DNA of 64,000 nucleotides from Hoyosella rhizosphaerae (GCF_014643175.1 NZ_BMJH01000003.1:372001-436000), one strand, 5' to 3'. Shown: positions 29,120 to 38,357, counted from the first letter of the stretch. Notes: generated from the letters alone by a model not told the origin. Translations and numbers: made by a program.

Positions 29120-29153
29120 GTTCGGCCGGGTTCCGTTTGGGACCCGGCCGAAC
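29120..29153 (+). terminator. serC terminator
   Basis: An inverted repeat with arms GTTCGGCCGGGTTCC and GGGACCCGGCCGAAC (one mismatch), 12 bp after the serC stop, with GTCGTTTT following. Confidence 0.75.
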
Positions 29154-29348
29154 GTCGTTTTGGCGCAGGGTTGGGCTGGTGGGCTCGCTCTCCGGCGACA
29201 ACTGAAACGGGACATTCGAGGCGCACTAGACTGAAATTTGCAGGCTTGCAACAACTCTCCGCGTGTCGATGTCGTGATTATTGTCACGACACCATTACAG
29301 TGCGATAAAGAAGGTGAATTGCGCGGGGTGCGGCCTGAGGAGGTTGGA

Positions 29349-30170
29349 GTGCGAGAACTCAAGGTGATCGGAATTGAGCCCGACGGAAGTGCGATCGTGT
29401 GCGCTGATGTCAATACAGGGGCGAAATTCAAGATTCCTGCTGATGATCGCCTCCGTGCGGCGTCACATGGTGACGTTAGTCGGCTCGGTCAGGTTGAGAT
29501 CGAGATGGAAGCGAAGTTGCGTCCACGCGAGATCCAGGCTCGAATCAGGGCGGGCGCAAGCGTGATGGACATCGTTACCGCTTCAGGCATTCACAAGTCC
29601 CGCGTCGAAACTTTTGCGCACCCAGTTCTACTTGAGCGCGCACGGTTTGCCACGATGGCTCAGCGCGCGTACCCCCTGCGTGAAGACGGCCCCGCTCAGC
29701 ATCCGCTCGCGACCGTAGTCGCTATTGCTTTCGGTGCGCGAGGACAAAGCCTTGATGACGCCAAGTGGGACGCATGGCGCAATGAGGAAGGCCGTTGGGT
29801 TGTCCAACTCCGCTGGATGACTGGACGTACCGAGAACAAAGCGCACTGGCGCTTTAACCCTGGCGCAGACGGCGGCACGGCGGCACCACTTGATGACGCT
29901 GCGAAGGATTTGGTTTCCACGGAAACTCCTCGCCCGCGTGCCGCATTGAGCCCCGTGACACCATTGGTGGCACCCAAGGCTCAAATCAAAGTTTCGGCCG
30001 AAGAAGCCGTTGATGTATCGGCGAAACCGTCGAGCGCGGCCCCCGAAAGCACCGAAGCACCAGCTGTGAACGAAGAAAAACCTGCCGATCGCCGTATCGA
30101 CAAGCGCGCGCAGAAACCCGCTATGCCGTCCTGGGAGGACGTACTACTGGGAGTTCGCGCAGGCGGGTAG
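29349..30170 (+). CDS. sepH: Cell division regulator SepH (DUF3071)
   Basis: A 273-residue SepH homologue. The N-terminal DUF3071 domain runs VRELKVIGIEPDGSAIVC to about residue 150 and includes the helix-turn-helix ASVMDIVTASGIHKSRVETF. The C-terminal 100 residues are low-complexity and end in a conserved short segment MPSWEDVLLGVR. In Streptomyces and mycobacteria SepH binds FtsZ and aids septum formation. GTG at 29349 with a GAGGAGG site decides the start over a longer frame. Downstream of serC as in M. tuberculosis (Rv0884c-Rv0883c). Confidence 0.9.
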   Translation: MRELKVIGIEPDGSAIVCADVNTGAKFKIPADDRLRAASHGDVSRLGQVEIEMEAKLRPREIQARIRAGASVMDIVTASGIHKSRVETFAHPVLLERARFATMAQRAYPLREDGPAQHPLATVVAIAFGARGQSLDDAKWDAWRNEEGRWVVQLRWMTGRTENKAHWRFNPGADGGTAAPLDDAAKDLVSTETPRPRAALSPVTPLVAPKAQIKVSAEEAVDVSAKPSSAAPESTEAPAVNEEKPADRRIDKRAQKPAMPSWEDVLLGVRAGG

Positions 30171-30184
30171 TAGTAAAAAAGGCT

Positions 30185-30222
30185 AAGCCGGGTTTGTCTC
30201 ACTCATGGGACAGGCCCGGCTT
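30185..30222 (+). terminator. sepH terminator
   Basis: Arms AAGCCGGG and CCCGGCTT, extended by a partly paired inner stem, lie 15 bp after the sepH stop. Confidence 0.6.
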
Positions 30223-30249
30223 TCCACCTTTCAGCGTAGGATTTTTCTC

Positions 30250-30930
30250 ATGTCTCGTAAGTGGTTGCTCGGGTTTGGTGCACTGATTCTTGCCCTGCTC
30301 GTCTTAGCGTTCGGTGGAACGTGGCTGTACCTCAATGTGTTTCGTGACGATGCCCCCGACACACTGCAGCTACCTGATCAAACAAATGGCGACGCCACAA
30401 TCGAGCTAGATGGGCGTTGGGTTGTAACACCCGAATCGATGGCCGGGTACAGGGTGGACGAAATTCTGTTCGGGCAAGCGGTAACTGCCGTCGGCAGAAC
30501 AAGTGATGTTTCCGGCTCGGTGGAGTTCGACGGTGATACTGCCCGGGGTTTGTCAGTGGTGGTGGACATGACTTCCGTGGTTTCTGACGAACCCAATCGT
30601 GATCAGCAATACCGGACCAGAATCATGGACACGGAGATGTTCCCGACTTCACAGTTTGAGCAAACCGATGCGGTTTCAGGGGTTGAGGCACTCGCGGAGA
30701 ACGGTGCGACACTGACCGTCCCGGTTCGGGGCGAGTTCACTGTGCGTGGACAGACACAAACCATTGAGGTGGATGTTGACCTCCAACGCTCCGGCGACGT
30801 TGTGCAGGCAGCCGGTTCGATTCCCATTGTCTTCGCTGACTACGGGATACCTGAGCCGAGCATTGGTGCGATTTCGGTAGACGACAATGGCGTGGTGGAA
30901 TTCTTGATCACACTTGAAAAGGATTCCTAG
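30250..30930 (+). CDS. YceI-family lipid-binding-like protein, membrane anchored
   Basis: A 226-residue protein with an N-terminal membrane helix (residues 5-27) and an extracytoplasmic YceI beta-barrel: LDGRWVVTPESMAGYRVDE, DMTSVVSDEPNRDQQ-type SD..R...L motif, MFPTSQFEQT and GEFTVRGQTQTIEVDV. YceI proteins bind isoprenoid or other amphiphilic lipids; in this order they may act in envelope stress. The ATG at 30250 is preferred over an upstream in-frame start within the sepH terminator. Convergent with DUF2537, 8 bp apart. Confidence 0.85.
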   Translation: MSRKWLLGFGALILALLVLAFGGTWLYLNVFRDDAPDTLQLPDQTNGDATIELDGRWVVTPESMAGYRVDEILFGQAVTAVGRTSDVSGSVEFDGDTARGLSVVVDMTSVVSDEPNRDQQYRTRIMDTEMFPTSQFEQTDAVSGVEALAENGATLTVPVRGEFTVRGQTQTIEVDVDLQRSGDVVQAAGSIPIVFADYGIPEPSIGAISVDDNGVVEFLITLEKDS

Positions 30931-30938
30931 ACCGTTCG

Positions 30939-31208
30939 CTATGTGAGGAATACCGCAAGTGCACCAGCCCATCCGATGAGGGCTCCGGCTGCTCCCCCGA
31001 GTATCGCCCACCGCAGCGTTGGCACTGTGCGGCGTTTCCATAGCGGCTGGGCCGCACCGGCGGAAATCAGGACGCTCAGCGCTACGAATAGCACTGGGTG
31101 GATGCTGAGTACGCCCCAGCTGAGTGTTCCGACAACAACTGCGACGCCCACGGCGACGAATGCGGCAAACGTGAGCCCAATCCCCCAAGGTGTGTCTTCA
31201 TCCATCAT
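30939..31208 (-). CDS. DUF2537 membrane protein
   Basis: An 89-residue protein with three hydrophobic segments and a short hydrophilic N-terminus (MMDEDTPWGIGLT). It matches the small actinobacterial DUF2537 family (Rv0882 position). Its start overlaps the stop of the methyltransferase gene by 4 bp (ATGA), so the two are translationally coupled. Function unknown. Confidence 0.8.
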   Translation of the reverse strand: MMDEDTPWGIGLTFAAFVAVGVAVVVGTLSWGVLSIHPVLFVALSVLISAGAAQPLWKRRTVPTLRWAILGGAAGALIGWAGALAVFLT

Positions 31209-32038
31209 TTCGCCTGCTGTTCGGTCAGCCTCGAACGTTCGTAAAAAGCGATAGCACCGGCAGTCGCGACATTGAGGGAATCCACTCCCGGCGTCATGGG
31301 GATCCGAGCGCGACGATGTGCAGCGCGGAGGGCGGTTTCGGAAAGCCCAGCGCCCTCAGCGCCAAGAAAGAACGCCACCTTGGGCACGGCGATCGTGTCT
31401 GCAAGTGTGTCTGACGGGTGCTGCGGGGTGAGTGCAACCGTGTGGAAGTCGTATTTGGCGAGGGCCTCAAGAGCAGTTCCCCAGTCGTCGATGGTGGCGT
31501 AAGGAATACGAAGTACGTGGCCCATCGAAACGCGGACGGATCGGCGGTAGAGGGGGTCAGAGCATCGGGGGCCGAGTAGAAAGCCGTCCACTTTGAGGGC
31601 AGCGGCGTTGCGGAACAATGCGCCAAGGTTTTCGTGGTCGCCAATGCCCTCCAGTACAGCAATGGTGCGGGCACCCGCGAGGACACTGTCGTAGTGAAGT
31701 GGTGCGGGCCGTGGCGATACTGCGAGCACTCCGCGGTTGAGATGAAACCCCACGATCTTCGCCATCACTTCCGGACTCGCGCAGAAGTATGGCACGTTCT
31801 TGTCCTGCAGTACGGCTTGTAGTTCGTTGAGTTTGCGCGGCACTCCCAGTAGTTCCGTTGGCGAGAAGCGGGTGCCTGCCATGCGTTCTACGACGATTGT
31901 GCCTTCGCCAATCACAAGACCTTTGCCTCCTGGACGGTCGGGGCGCCGGTCAGCGTTTGTCAGATTGCGAAAATTGTCCACTCGCGGGTCGTCGGGGTCA
32001 GTGATGTCGATCGCGTAGGCCACGTACCTATCTTGCAT
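31205..32038 (-). CDS. TrmH/SpoU-family RNA 2'-O-methyltransferase
   Basis: About 277 residues. SPOUT methylase motifs are visible: NLGALFRNAAALKVDGFLL (motif 1), FFLGAEGAGLSETAL (motif 2) and PMTPGVDSLNVATAGAIAFY (motif 3, trefoil knot). It methylates a ribose in rRNA or tRNA with SAM; the target is unknown. The ATG at 32038 (MQDRYVAYAIDITDPDDPRV) fits the family N-terminus; upstream codons overlap the divergent gene. Rv0881 position in the recalled gene order. Confidence 0.88.
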   Translation of the reverse strand: MQDRYVAYAIDITDPDDPRVDNFRNLTNADRRPDRPGGKGLVIGEGTIVVERMAGTRFSPTELLGVPRKLNELQAVLQDKNVPYFCASPEVMAKIVGFHLNRGVLAVSPRPAPLHYDSVLAGARTIAVLEGIGDHENLGALFRNAAALKVDGFLLGPRCSDPLYRRSVRVSMGHVLRIPYATIDDWGTALEALAKYDFHTVALTPQHPSDTLADTIAVPKVAFFLGAEGAGLSETALRAAHRRARIPMTPGVDSLNVATAGAIAFYERSRLTEQQAK

Positions 32039-32117
32039 GGTGGCGTGCACCACCATGCAGTCGGTCAACCCGGAAATTGTGCTGACGTTATCTGTGGCGT
32101 GTGCCAAGCTTGGTGCT

Positions 32118-33335
32118 GTGGCGACAGAAAATGCATTTGGAGTTGTTGTTCGTACTGGCACTGATGATGATTGGCCAGAAATTCTGAAACTGGACAGCTT
32201 TGCGTTCGGTGGTCACATTGCTGATTTGAAGACGGGCATCACGCGGGATTTGGCCCCCAATGAGAATGTTCTCGTCGCCACGGTGGGCGACGAACTTGTT
32301 GGTGTGACGATGAACTATGACTTGCAGATAACGGTTCCCGGTGGCGCGTTGGTGGACGTTCCAGGTGTCACGTGGGTTTCCGTGTCTCCGACCCATCGGC
32401 GTAAAGGGATTCTGCGGAAGTTGCTCACGGAGCAGCATGCGCGCTTCTTGGCCGCAGGGAATCCGATGTCAATTTTGACGGCATCGGAGGGCGGCATTTA
32501 TGGCAGGTTTGGGTACGGGCCCATTACGACGGAGTACACACGAACCCTCGATCGTCGCTTTGTGCAGTTCCGCGACACCACGGCCGATCCAGGTGGGGTT
32601 CGGTTGGCGACGAAGGAACAGGCAAAAACAGCTCTCCCTGGTATTTATGATCGCTGGCGGAGATCCTGCCCTGGTGCTGTGCGCCGACCAGACGCATTCT
32701 GGAGGGGTGTTTTTGCTGACCCTGAAAGCAACCGCGGTGGAGCATCAGCGTTGTTCTATTTGCTGCACAAGGATGGTTTTGCGACCTACCGGGTCCGCGA
32801 TGAAAAGTCGCGGATGGCCGTCGAGGTTGAAGACCTGTTCGCGGTGACAGCTGAGGCCTACACCGCGGTGTGGCGGGCCTTGTGCGCGTTGGACTTGATG
32901 GAAACTATCACGGTGTCCGAATCACGGACCTCGTTGCTGCCTTACTTGTTGACGAATCCCCGGTTGCCGAAGGTTACCGGCGCGTTTGATCTGCTGTGGG
33001 CGCGCATTTTGGACTTCCCCAGGATGCTGTCGGCTCGGAGCTACGCTTCGGAACTCGACATGGTGTTTGAGGTAACCGACGGTTTCCTCGACCAGGGTGG
33101 GATTTTCCACTTACGCACTGACGGCGCGGGTGCAGGTGGGGTGTGTGAACCCGCTGATGGTCCCGCGCAGGTTCGGATTACTGCTGCGGACCTGTCGAGC
33201 ATTTACTTCGGCGAGCACCGGGCGGACACCCTCGCGCAGGCAGGTCGAATTTGGTCGGAAAGCGATGCAGCCCTGGACCTTTTTGATCGGGCTTTCGCCA
33301 CCGCAGATACGCCTCAGGGTGGGATGTTCTTCTGA
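32118..33335 (+). CDS. Eis-family GNAT N-acetyltransferase
   Basis: About 405 residues with the Eis plan: N-terminal GNAT fold with acetyl-CoA loop VSPTHRRKGILRKLL, the ASEGGIYGRFGYG segment holding the family's Tyr general acid, a second GNAT-like half, and an SCP2-like C-terminal domain. The chain ends in GGMFF; in M. tuberculosis Eis the C-terminal Phe carboxylate serves as base, so the ending is in keeping. Eis acetylates many amines, including aminoglycosides. GTG at 32118 is chosen by alignment; it shares an 80-bp divergent region with the methyltransferase gene. Confidence 0.88.
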   Translation: MATENAFGVVVRTGTDDDWPEILKLDSFAFGGHIADLKTGITRDLAPNENVLVATVGDELVGVTMNYDLQITVPGGALVDVPGVTWVSVSPTHRRKGILRKLLTEQHARFLAAGNPMSILTASEGGIYGRFGYGPITTEYTRTLDRRFVQFRDTTADPGGVRLATKEQAKTALPGIYDRWRRSCPGAVRRPDAFWRGVFADPESNRGGASALFYLLHKDGFATYRVRDEKSRMAVEVEDLFAVTAEAYTAVWRALCALDLMETITVSESRTSLLPYLLTNPRLPKVTGAFDLLWARILDFPRMLSARSYASELDMVFEVTDGFLDQGGIFHLRTDGAGAGGVCEPADGPAQVRITAADLSSIYFGEHRADTLAQAGRIWSESDAALDLFDRAFATADTPQGGMFF

Positions 33336-33420
33336 TGCAGCGTTGCTGTTTGTTTGTCCGGTTGGGCCGCTGTGCCGCATCCGCTAGCGGGTCGGCACAA
33401 CAACACGCTAAGTTGGCGCT

Positions 33421-33669
33421 GTGGGTACACACGTAGAACCACCACAACTTCCGCCTCGACTGGCGGACCCGCGCCCCGTGATCATCTTGGGCATCACGGG
33501 GTGGATCGTGGGCACGATCGTGGTACTCGCTTCGGGGGATCGACTAGCCGAGTACTTGCCGTTGTGTATCGCCGGTCTTGGTGTTGCCGCTGCAGGCGGT
33601 GTTGTATTTCTGTTGCAGCGCCGAGCCGTTCGTCGTGGAGACCGCGGGGCACAATCGGGTTTGGATTAG
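33421..33669 (+). CDS. DUF2530 membrane protein
   Basis: An 82-residue protein with two hydrophobic segments (residues 20-37 and 45-64), preceded by a Pro-rich N-terminus PPQLPPRLADPRPVII and followed by a basic tail. It fits DUF2530 (Rv0879c position). GTG start. Function unknown. Confidence 0.75.
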   Translation: MGTHVEPPQLPPRLADPRPVIILGITGWIVGTIVVLASGDRLAEYLPLCIAGLGVAAAGGVVFLLQRRAVRRGDRGAQSGLD

Positions 33670-33673
33670 CCCC

Positions 33674-33724
33674 CAGTTAGGGCTTGCGAACAGTTAGGGC
33701 TTGCGAACAGTTAGGGCTTGCGAA
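33674..33724. repeat. Three perfect 17-bp tandem repeats
   Basis: The unit CAGTTAGGGCTTGCGAA occurs three times without spacing. The last unit encodes the final residues and stop (FRKP, TAA) of the PAP2 gene; the others lie beyond its stop. It looks like replication slippage at a gene end. Confidence 0.9.
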
Positions 33725-34244
33725 ATTCCGCGGGGCGCAGAGCGTGATGCAACGCCACACACGCGAACCCCCAGGCAAAACCAACAGCCCAGCCCGCGAG
33801 CGCGTCAGTGGGCCAGTGAACTCCCAAATAGACCCTGGACACGCCAACCAGCAGAGGCAGCACCGCGAGCAACGGCCACGCGAGTTTGGTTTTCACCACC
33901 GTTGCAGCCAACACGATGGCGAGAATGGTCGCCATCATGGCGTGGCCTGAGGGAAACGCAGAATTCGCCACCTCAATCAGTGCTAATTCTGGGCCGGGGC
34001 GGTCACGGTTTGCCAAGAACTTCAGCCCCACCATCAAAGTCCATCCTGAAGTAACAGTGACGACAATCAGGACAGCATCGGTGCGCTTGTGCTGAACGAA
34101 CGCGAAGACAGCAGCAATAGTGGCGATAATTCCTATGGCAATCGCGCTACCAAGGTATGTGATGGTCGAAAAGAAGGCATCCAGGGCCGGTGTGCGCTGA
34201 CTGATGAACCACTCAAGGACAGAAAGGTCGAATGACGACGTCAT
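33711..34244 (-). CDS. PAP2-family membrane phosphatase
   Basis: A 177-residue protein with about five membrane helices and the three phosphatase motifs of the PAP2 superfamily: KFLANRDRP, FPSGHAMM and RVYLGVHWPTD. It probably dephosphorylates a lipid phosphate such as undecaprenyl pyrophosphate or phosphatidic acid at the outer face. It follows the DUF3027 gene after 12 bp. Its 3' end lies within a tandem repeat. Confidence 0.9.
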   Translation of the reverse strand: MTSSFDLSVLEWFISQRTPALDAFFSTITYLGSAIAIGIIATIAAVFAFVQHKRTDAVLIVVTVTSGWTLMVGLKFLANRDRPGPELALIEVANSAFPSGHAMMATILAIVLAATVVKTKLAWPLLAVLPLLVGVSRVYLGVHWPTDALAGWAVGFAWGFACVALHHALRPAEFRKP

Positions 34245-34256
34245 ATTGCTGTCACG

Positions 34257-35120
34257 CTATTGAGCATCCGCACTGTCGGCAGCACCGTTTGCTGCGTCAC
34301 CATTCGCTGCGTCACCGTTTGCTGCGTCACCATTCGCTGCGTCAAGGCTCGCCTCAAGCATGTCGAGCACACCGTCGTCGTAAGGTTCGAACATCGGCGA
34401 ACCCGCCCCGGTGGGGAGCGATGTGTCTGAGTGCGCTCCGCAACCGTACTCTGCGTGCACAACACGGCCATCAGCCGAATATTCGTTTGCGCACACACCG
34501 AATGCCGCGCCGAGCGACCCCGCAATAGGCGCAAAGAAACCACATTCGCAACATAGACCGGGCGCAGATCGCGCCATTTCGGAACTGGGACCGAAGCTGC
34601 CTGAAGCCCACCGATCCGCCGCAGCAACCCTGCCCGCGAGGCTGAGCACTTGGCGACGTCCAAGGCCGATCTCGTGCGCAACGTCGTCAATGGCGGGATC
34701 GCCTGTTTCGACGTAACCCGGCACCAGGCGCGTGTCCTCGTGTTTAGGCGGAAGAATATCTCCAGGACCTAGGTCGTCTGGATCAATGCGGTCTTCCCAC
34801 GGAACCCAGGGCGGCGGGAGCAATGCATCGGCACCGGGTAGAAGCGCAAGTTCGCTTACTGTTGCGCAATCGCCACCGGGGAATGTTGCTACAACAACAT
34901 TCCATTCCCAGCCGCGGTAGCCACGAAGGTGTGCGGCGAACCGATGCGAGGCTGCCCACTCCCCTTCCGCGACGACCCCGTAATGCTCGCCGATGGCGTC
35001 AGGCGAGGCGACTTCGCACACCGCTGCACGAGCAAGGTCGCCAGCGTTTGCGAGCACTGAGGCGACGTCACTTGCTGATCGGGACACGTGCGATACGACA
35101 GAAGCGTTCACACTGTCCAT
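34257..35120 (-). CDS. DUF3027 family protein
   Basis: A 287-residue soluble protein. Recognisable family segments are EGEWAASHRFAAHLRGYRGW, LLPPPWVPWEDRIDPDDLG and a Cys-containing PGLCCECGFFAPIAGSLG. The C-terminus carries repeats of GDAAN. DUF3027 is actinobacterial and lies at the Rv0877-like place beside the MFS gene. A metal-binding role for the Cys cluster is possible but not shown. No function known. Operon with PAP2. Confidence 0.82.
   Translation of the reverse strand: MDSVNASVVSHVSRSASDVASVLANAGDLARAAVCEVASPDAIGEHYGVVAEGEWAASHRFAAHLRGYRGWEWNVVVATFPGGDCATVSELALLPGADALLPPPWVPWEDRIDPDDLGPGDILPPKHEDTRLVPGYVETGDPAIDDVAHEIGLGRRQVLSLAGRVAAADRWASGSFGPSSEMARSAPGLCCECGFFAPIAGSLGAAFGVCANEYSADGRVVHAEYGCGAHSDTSLPTGAGSPMFEPYDDGVLDMLEASLDAANGDAANGDAANGDAANGAADSADAQ
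34285..34344 (-). repeat. 15-bp tandem repeats in the 3' end of the DUF3027 gene
   Basis: Four 15-bp units in an alternating ABAB pattern (CCGTTTGCTGCGTCA and CCATTCGCTGCGTCA, plus-strand sense) encode the GDAAN repeats. The identical 30-bp super-unit points to a recent duplication. Confidence 0.9.
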
Positions 35121-35184
35121 CTTGCCTCATTTAGTTGCAAAATCTCGACTCCACTCTGGGGTGTAGTAGGGCAATCTTGATCAC

Positions 35185-36045
35185 ATGCGTCTTCGTCAGT
35201 TCCGCCGTGCAGCCCTTGCAGTGTCGATGATGGCCCCTTTGCTCTGCGCAGGGTGCTTTGACACGCTCAATTCCGATTCGATCACCACTGATTCGACCAC
35301 CCCTGATGCGCCCCCTGCAACGCTCGATCGAAATTCGATCACAATGATTGCCGAAGTGGTCGACCGCCACCCGCACTCGAGGGACGCATTCACACAGGGG
35401 CTAGAACTTCATGGCGACGTGTTGTTCGAGTCAACCGGCCGTGTCGGCGAGTCGTGGATACAGTCTCGGGCGTTTCCGTCCGGCGATGTGATTGCTCATG
35501 CTGACATTACGGATCCCTATTTCGGTGAAGGCTTAACGGTGGTGGGTGACACGGTCTGGCATGTCACGTGGAAGGACGGCGTTGCTTTTGCTCGCGACCG
35601 GGATTCGTTGGAGGAGCGGTTTCGGGTGACGTATGACGGCGAGGGGTGGGGCCTGTGCTCATACGATGACCACGAAGTGCTGGGTGCGCATGTAGTGATG
35701 AGTGACGGCACCGACGTGTTGACGTTCCGTGATCCTGAAACTTTCGACGTCCTCGACACCGTGCGGGTCACTCTCGACGGCGCTCCTGTGGTGATGCTGA
35801 ACGAACTTGAATGCACTCCAGACGGTGTCTATGCGAATGTGTGGATGACGGAGAAGATCGTGCGTATTGATGCTGACACCGGCACGGTAGGCGATGTCAT
35901 TGATGCTTCCCGCTTGTTGACGGCGTCAGAACGCCCCGGCACCGACGTCCTCAATGGCATCGCTGCGATTGAGGGAACAGACCACTTCCTAGTGACAGGA
36001 AAGTTGTGGCCAACCATGTTCGAGGTGAAGTTTGTTCCCCGATAA
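35185..36045 (+). CDS. Glutaminyl-peptide cyclotransferase, lipoprotein
   Basis: A 286-residue exported protein: basic N-terminus, hydrophobic core and lipobox LCAGC (Cys24), then a five-bladed propeller of the plant/bacterial glutaminyl cyclase family (DAFTQGLELHGDVLFESTG, YDGEGWGLCSYDD, LNELECTPDGVYANVWM, LNGIAAIEGTDHFLVTGK). It converts N-terminal glutamine to pyroglutamate on secreted proteins. The same family is found in M. tuberculosis envelopes. Complete by length. Confidence 0.88.
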   Translation: MRLRQFRRAALAVSMMAPLLCAGCFDTLNSDSITTDSTTPDAPPATLDRNSITMIAEVVDRHPHSRDAFTQGLELHGDVLFESTGRVGESWIQSRAFPSGDVIAHADITDPYFGEGLTVVGDTVWHVTWKDGVAFARDRDSLEERFRVTYDGEGWGLCSYDDHEVLGAHVVMSDGTDVLTFRDPETFDVLDTVRVTLDGAPVVMLNELECTPDGVYANVWMTEKIVRIDADTGTVGDVIDASRLLTASERPGTDVLNGIAAIEGTDHFLVTGKLWPTMFEVKFVPR

Positions 36046-36125
36046 GACGCTGCGTGCTGAAAGTTTCCCGCGATCCATACGGGAGGCAGTAGGCATATCC
36101 GCTGATTTTGCGACAGAATTGAGCA

Positions 36126-37718
36126 GTGCCCATTCCCAAGCTGACTCCAGGCAATGCCGGTGGTAGGCGTCGGAAGATGAGTTCAGTCGATGGCACGCAC
36201 CCGGGTGTGGAGAACTATCCGCCTTCACCGCCATCGGACGAATTCGCTGATAACACCGGAACCAGGGAAAAGCGGAAACACAAGAAGCCTAAAGTCACGC
36301 GAGCAGCGGCGATGCGCAGCCGCCAGCTCACGAAACAGGGCATCTCCGCGTTTAGGCGAGCGGCGACGGCGGACGGCGCAGACAAGTCGGGGCTCACGGC
36401 GTTGACGTACGCGACGATTGCCAATTTCGCTGCCGACGCGGCAATGGCGGTGGCACTCGCCAACACACTGTTTTTCTCTGCCACAACGGGCGAGAGCCGC
36501 GGCATGGTGGCGCTGTACTTACTGATCACCATTGCCCCTTTTGCCGTGATAGCACCGCTCATCGGCCCTGCCCTCGACCGCGTCCAGCGTGGACGCAGGC
36601 TTGCCTTGTCAGCATCGTTCTTGGGGCGAGCATTGCTCGTTCTGGTCCTCATCTTCAGCTACGACACAACGACAAACAGCTTTGAGCCGTGGGTGCTCTA
36701 CCCCGCTGCTTTAGGAATGCTGGTGTTGAGTAAGTCGTTTGGCGTACTTAAGGCGGCGGTGACTCCGCGTGTCTTACCGCCTGGCATCGACTTGGTGCGC
36801 ACCAACTCGCGGCTGACTGTGTTCGGCCTCGTTGTTGGCACGCTCATCTTCGGCGCGGTGGCAGCCATCTTCGAACTGGTACTGGGAAGGCTATTTGGGT
36901 GGCCAGGTGCACTGATCACTCTCCTGGGCCTCACTGCGGTTGGCGCGTATCTCAGCATCCGCATACCCGCATGGGTGGAGGTCACAGAGGGTGAGATTCC
37001 TACGTCAATCACCTTCCACGACTCGGGTGCACCTCGTACCCGGATGCGCGCTGTGCTGTTAGGTGCCCGGTACCAACCGTTGGGCAGAGTCGTGGTCGTT
37101 GGACTATGGGGTAACTGCACAATTCGCTTCGTCACGGGATTTCTCACGTTGTTCGTCGCGTTTGTTGCCAAAGCCCACACTGAGCACGCTCCCACGATGC
37201 AGGTCGCCCTGTTGGCCGGGGTGGGAATCGCTGCCGCAGTGGGCAACTTTGCAGGCAATGCAGCTGGGTCGCGCCTCACGCTGGGGCGCCCTTCGATCAT
37301 CGTGCTGCGCTGCGCCGGCACTGTGGTCGTGATGGTGATCTTCGCGGCGCTAACGAACAGTTTCTTAACTGCCGCACTCTTGGCGCTGGTCCTCGCCGCA
37401 TCGAGCGCATTGGCAAAAGTGTCACTTGATGCGCTCATCCAGCAGGATGTGCCGGATGAATCGCGGGCGTCGGCGTTTGGCCGGTCGGAGACGGCACTTC
37501 AGTTGAGTTGGGTGTTCGGGGGCGCGCTTGGCATCTTGTTGCCCACCGAACTGTGGATCGGGTTCACTGTAGTGAGCGTGTGTGTGGCTCTGGGATTGGC
37601 GCAGGCTATCCTGACGCACCGAGGCCAATCTTTGATTCCGGGGCTCGGCGGTCACCGCCCTGAGCACACTAGTTTTGACGATGCCGACACCAGCACTACC
37701 AGCGCAGCCCCGCAATGA
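36126..37718 (+). CDS. Major facilitator superfamily transporter
   Basis: A 530-residue permease with a charged N-terminal extension of about 90 residues, 12 predicted membrane helices and an acidic C-terminal tail (DDADTSTTSAAPQ). The loop between helices 2 and 3 has GPALDRVQRGRRLALS, an MFS-type motif A variant. Substrate unknown; the Rv0876c orthologue in the same order is likewise uncharacterised. Start GTG at 36126, or ATG at 36177 preceded by CGGAAG. DUF2771 follows. Confidence 0.85.
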   Translation: MPIPKLTPGNAGGRRRKMSSVDGTHPGVENYPPSPPSDEFADNTGTREKRKHKKPKVTRAAAMRSRQLTKQGISAFRRAATADGADKSGLTALTYATIANFAADAAMAVALANTLFFSATTGESRGMVALYLLITIAPFAVIAPLIGPALDRVQRGRRLALSASFLGRALLVLVLIFSYDTTTNSFEPWVLYPAALGMLVLSKSFGVLKAAVTPRVLPPGIDLVRTNSRLTVFGLVVGTLIFGAVAAIFELVLGRLFGWPGALITLLGLTAVGAYLSIRIPAWVEVTEGEIPTSITFHDSGAPRTRMRAVLLGARYQPLGRVVVVGLWGNCTIRFVTGFLTLFVAFVAKAHTEHAPTMQVALLAGVGIAAAVGNFAGNAAGSRLTLGRPSIIVLRCAGTVVVMVIFAALTNSFLTAALLALVLAASSALAKVSLDALIQQDVPDESRASAFGRSETALQLSWVFGGALGILLPTELWIGFTVVSVCVALGLAQAILTHRGQSLIPGLGGHRPEHTSFDDADTSTTSAAPQ

Positions 37719-37752
37719 CAGTTCATGCAGTTGACTTGGAGAGTCGAACCTT

Positions 37753-38352
37753 ATGCCCCTGTTTCCCCCAAAGTTCCTCGCCATTGCCACAGCCGTGATG
37801 GTGGTGGCTGTTCTCGGCATCGCAGCCACGATTGGCTTGCACGTTCGGTTCGAAGGTGATGCTCCGCACCGGTCAACGGTGTCTGTCTACGCGAGCGGTC
37901 AGACAACAGTTGTTGAGCCACTCGCATACTGCGATCTCGCTGCGCTCGGCGAGATTGATAGGAAGTATCGCGGAGTCGAGATCAGTACGCCTGCGCAGAA
38001 TGCCGAATTGCAAGCTGCCCAAAGTGCAGCATGTGATCCCACCGGTACGCCTCCAATCATCAACGCAAACGCGGGTGACACTGTACAAATGTCGTTGCCC
38101 AAGGAAATTTCTGGAGCACCGTTTAACTTCCTCGCGCTTTACGGTTCGCTGAATGGCACGTTCGACGTCGTCGAAATCAATCATTCACCCGGCGAGCGAC
38201 GTTCTCTGTCTCTTCCCACTGTCGATGACCAAGGCCTGCCGCTGAGTGTCGTCGAGTTCAAACTCCCTATGGGAGTGATCAACCCGGAGACTGGGCAGGA
38301 ACAGTTTGTCCCGCACGCGGTGTGGTCATTTGGAGTCGCTGTTAGCGAGTAA
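37753..38352 (+). CDS. DUF2771 membrane-anchored protein
   Basis: A 199-residue protein with an N-terminal membrane helix (9-29) and a small extracytoplasmic domain containing a pair of Cys (YCDLAALG and AACDPTGT) that could form a disulfide. It matches DUF2771 and sits next to the MFS gene as Rv0875c does. Function unknown; operon with the transporter likely (34 bp gap). Confidence 0.8.
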   Translation: MPLFPPKFLAIATAVMVVAVLGIAATIGLHVRFEGDAPHRSTVSVYASGQTTVVEPLAYCDLAALGEIDRKYRGVEISTPAQNAELQAAQSAACDPTGTPPIINANAGDTVQMSLPKEISGAPFNFLALYGSLNGTFDVVEINHSPGERRSLSLPTVDDQGLPLSVVEFKLPMGVINPETGQEQFVPHAVWSFGVAVSE

Positions 38353-38357
38353 CAAAA

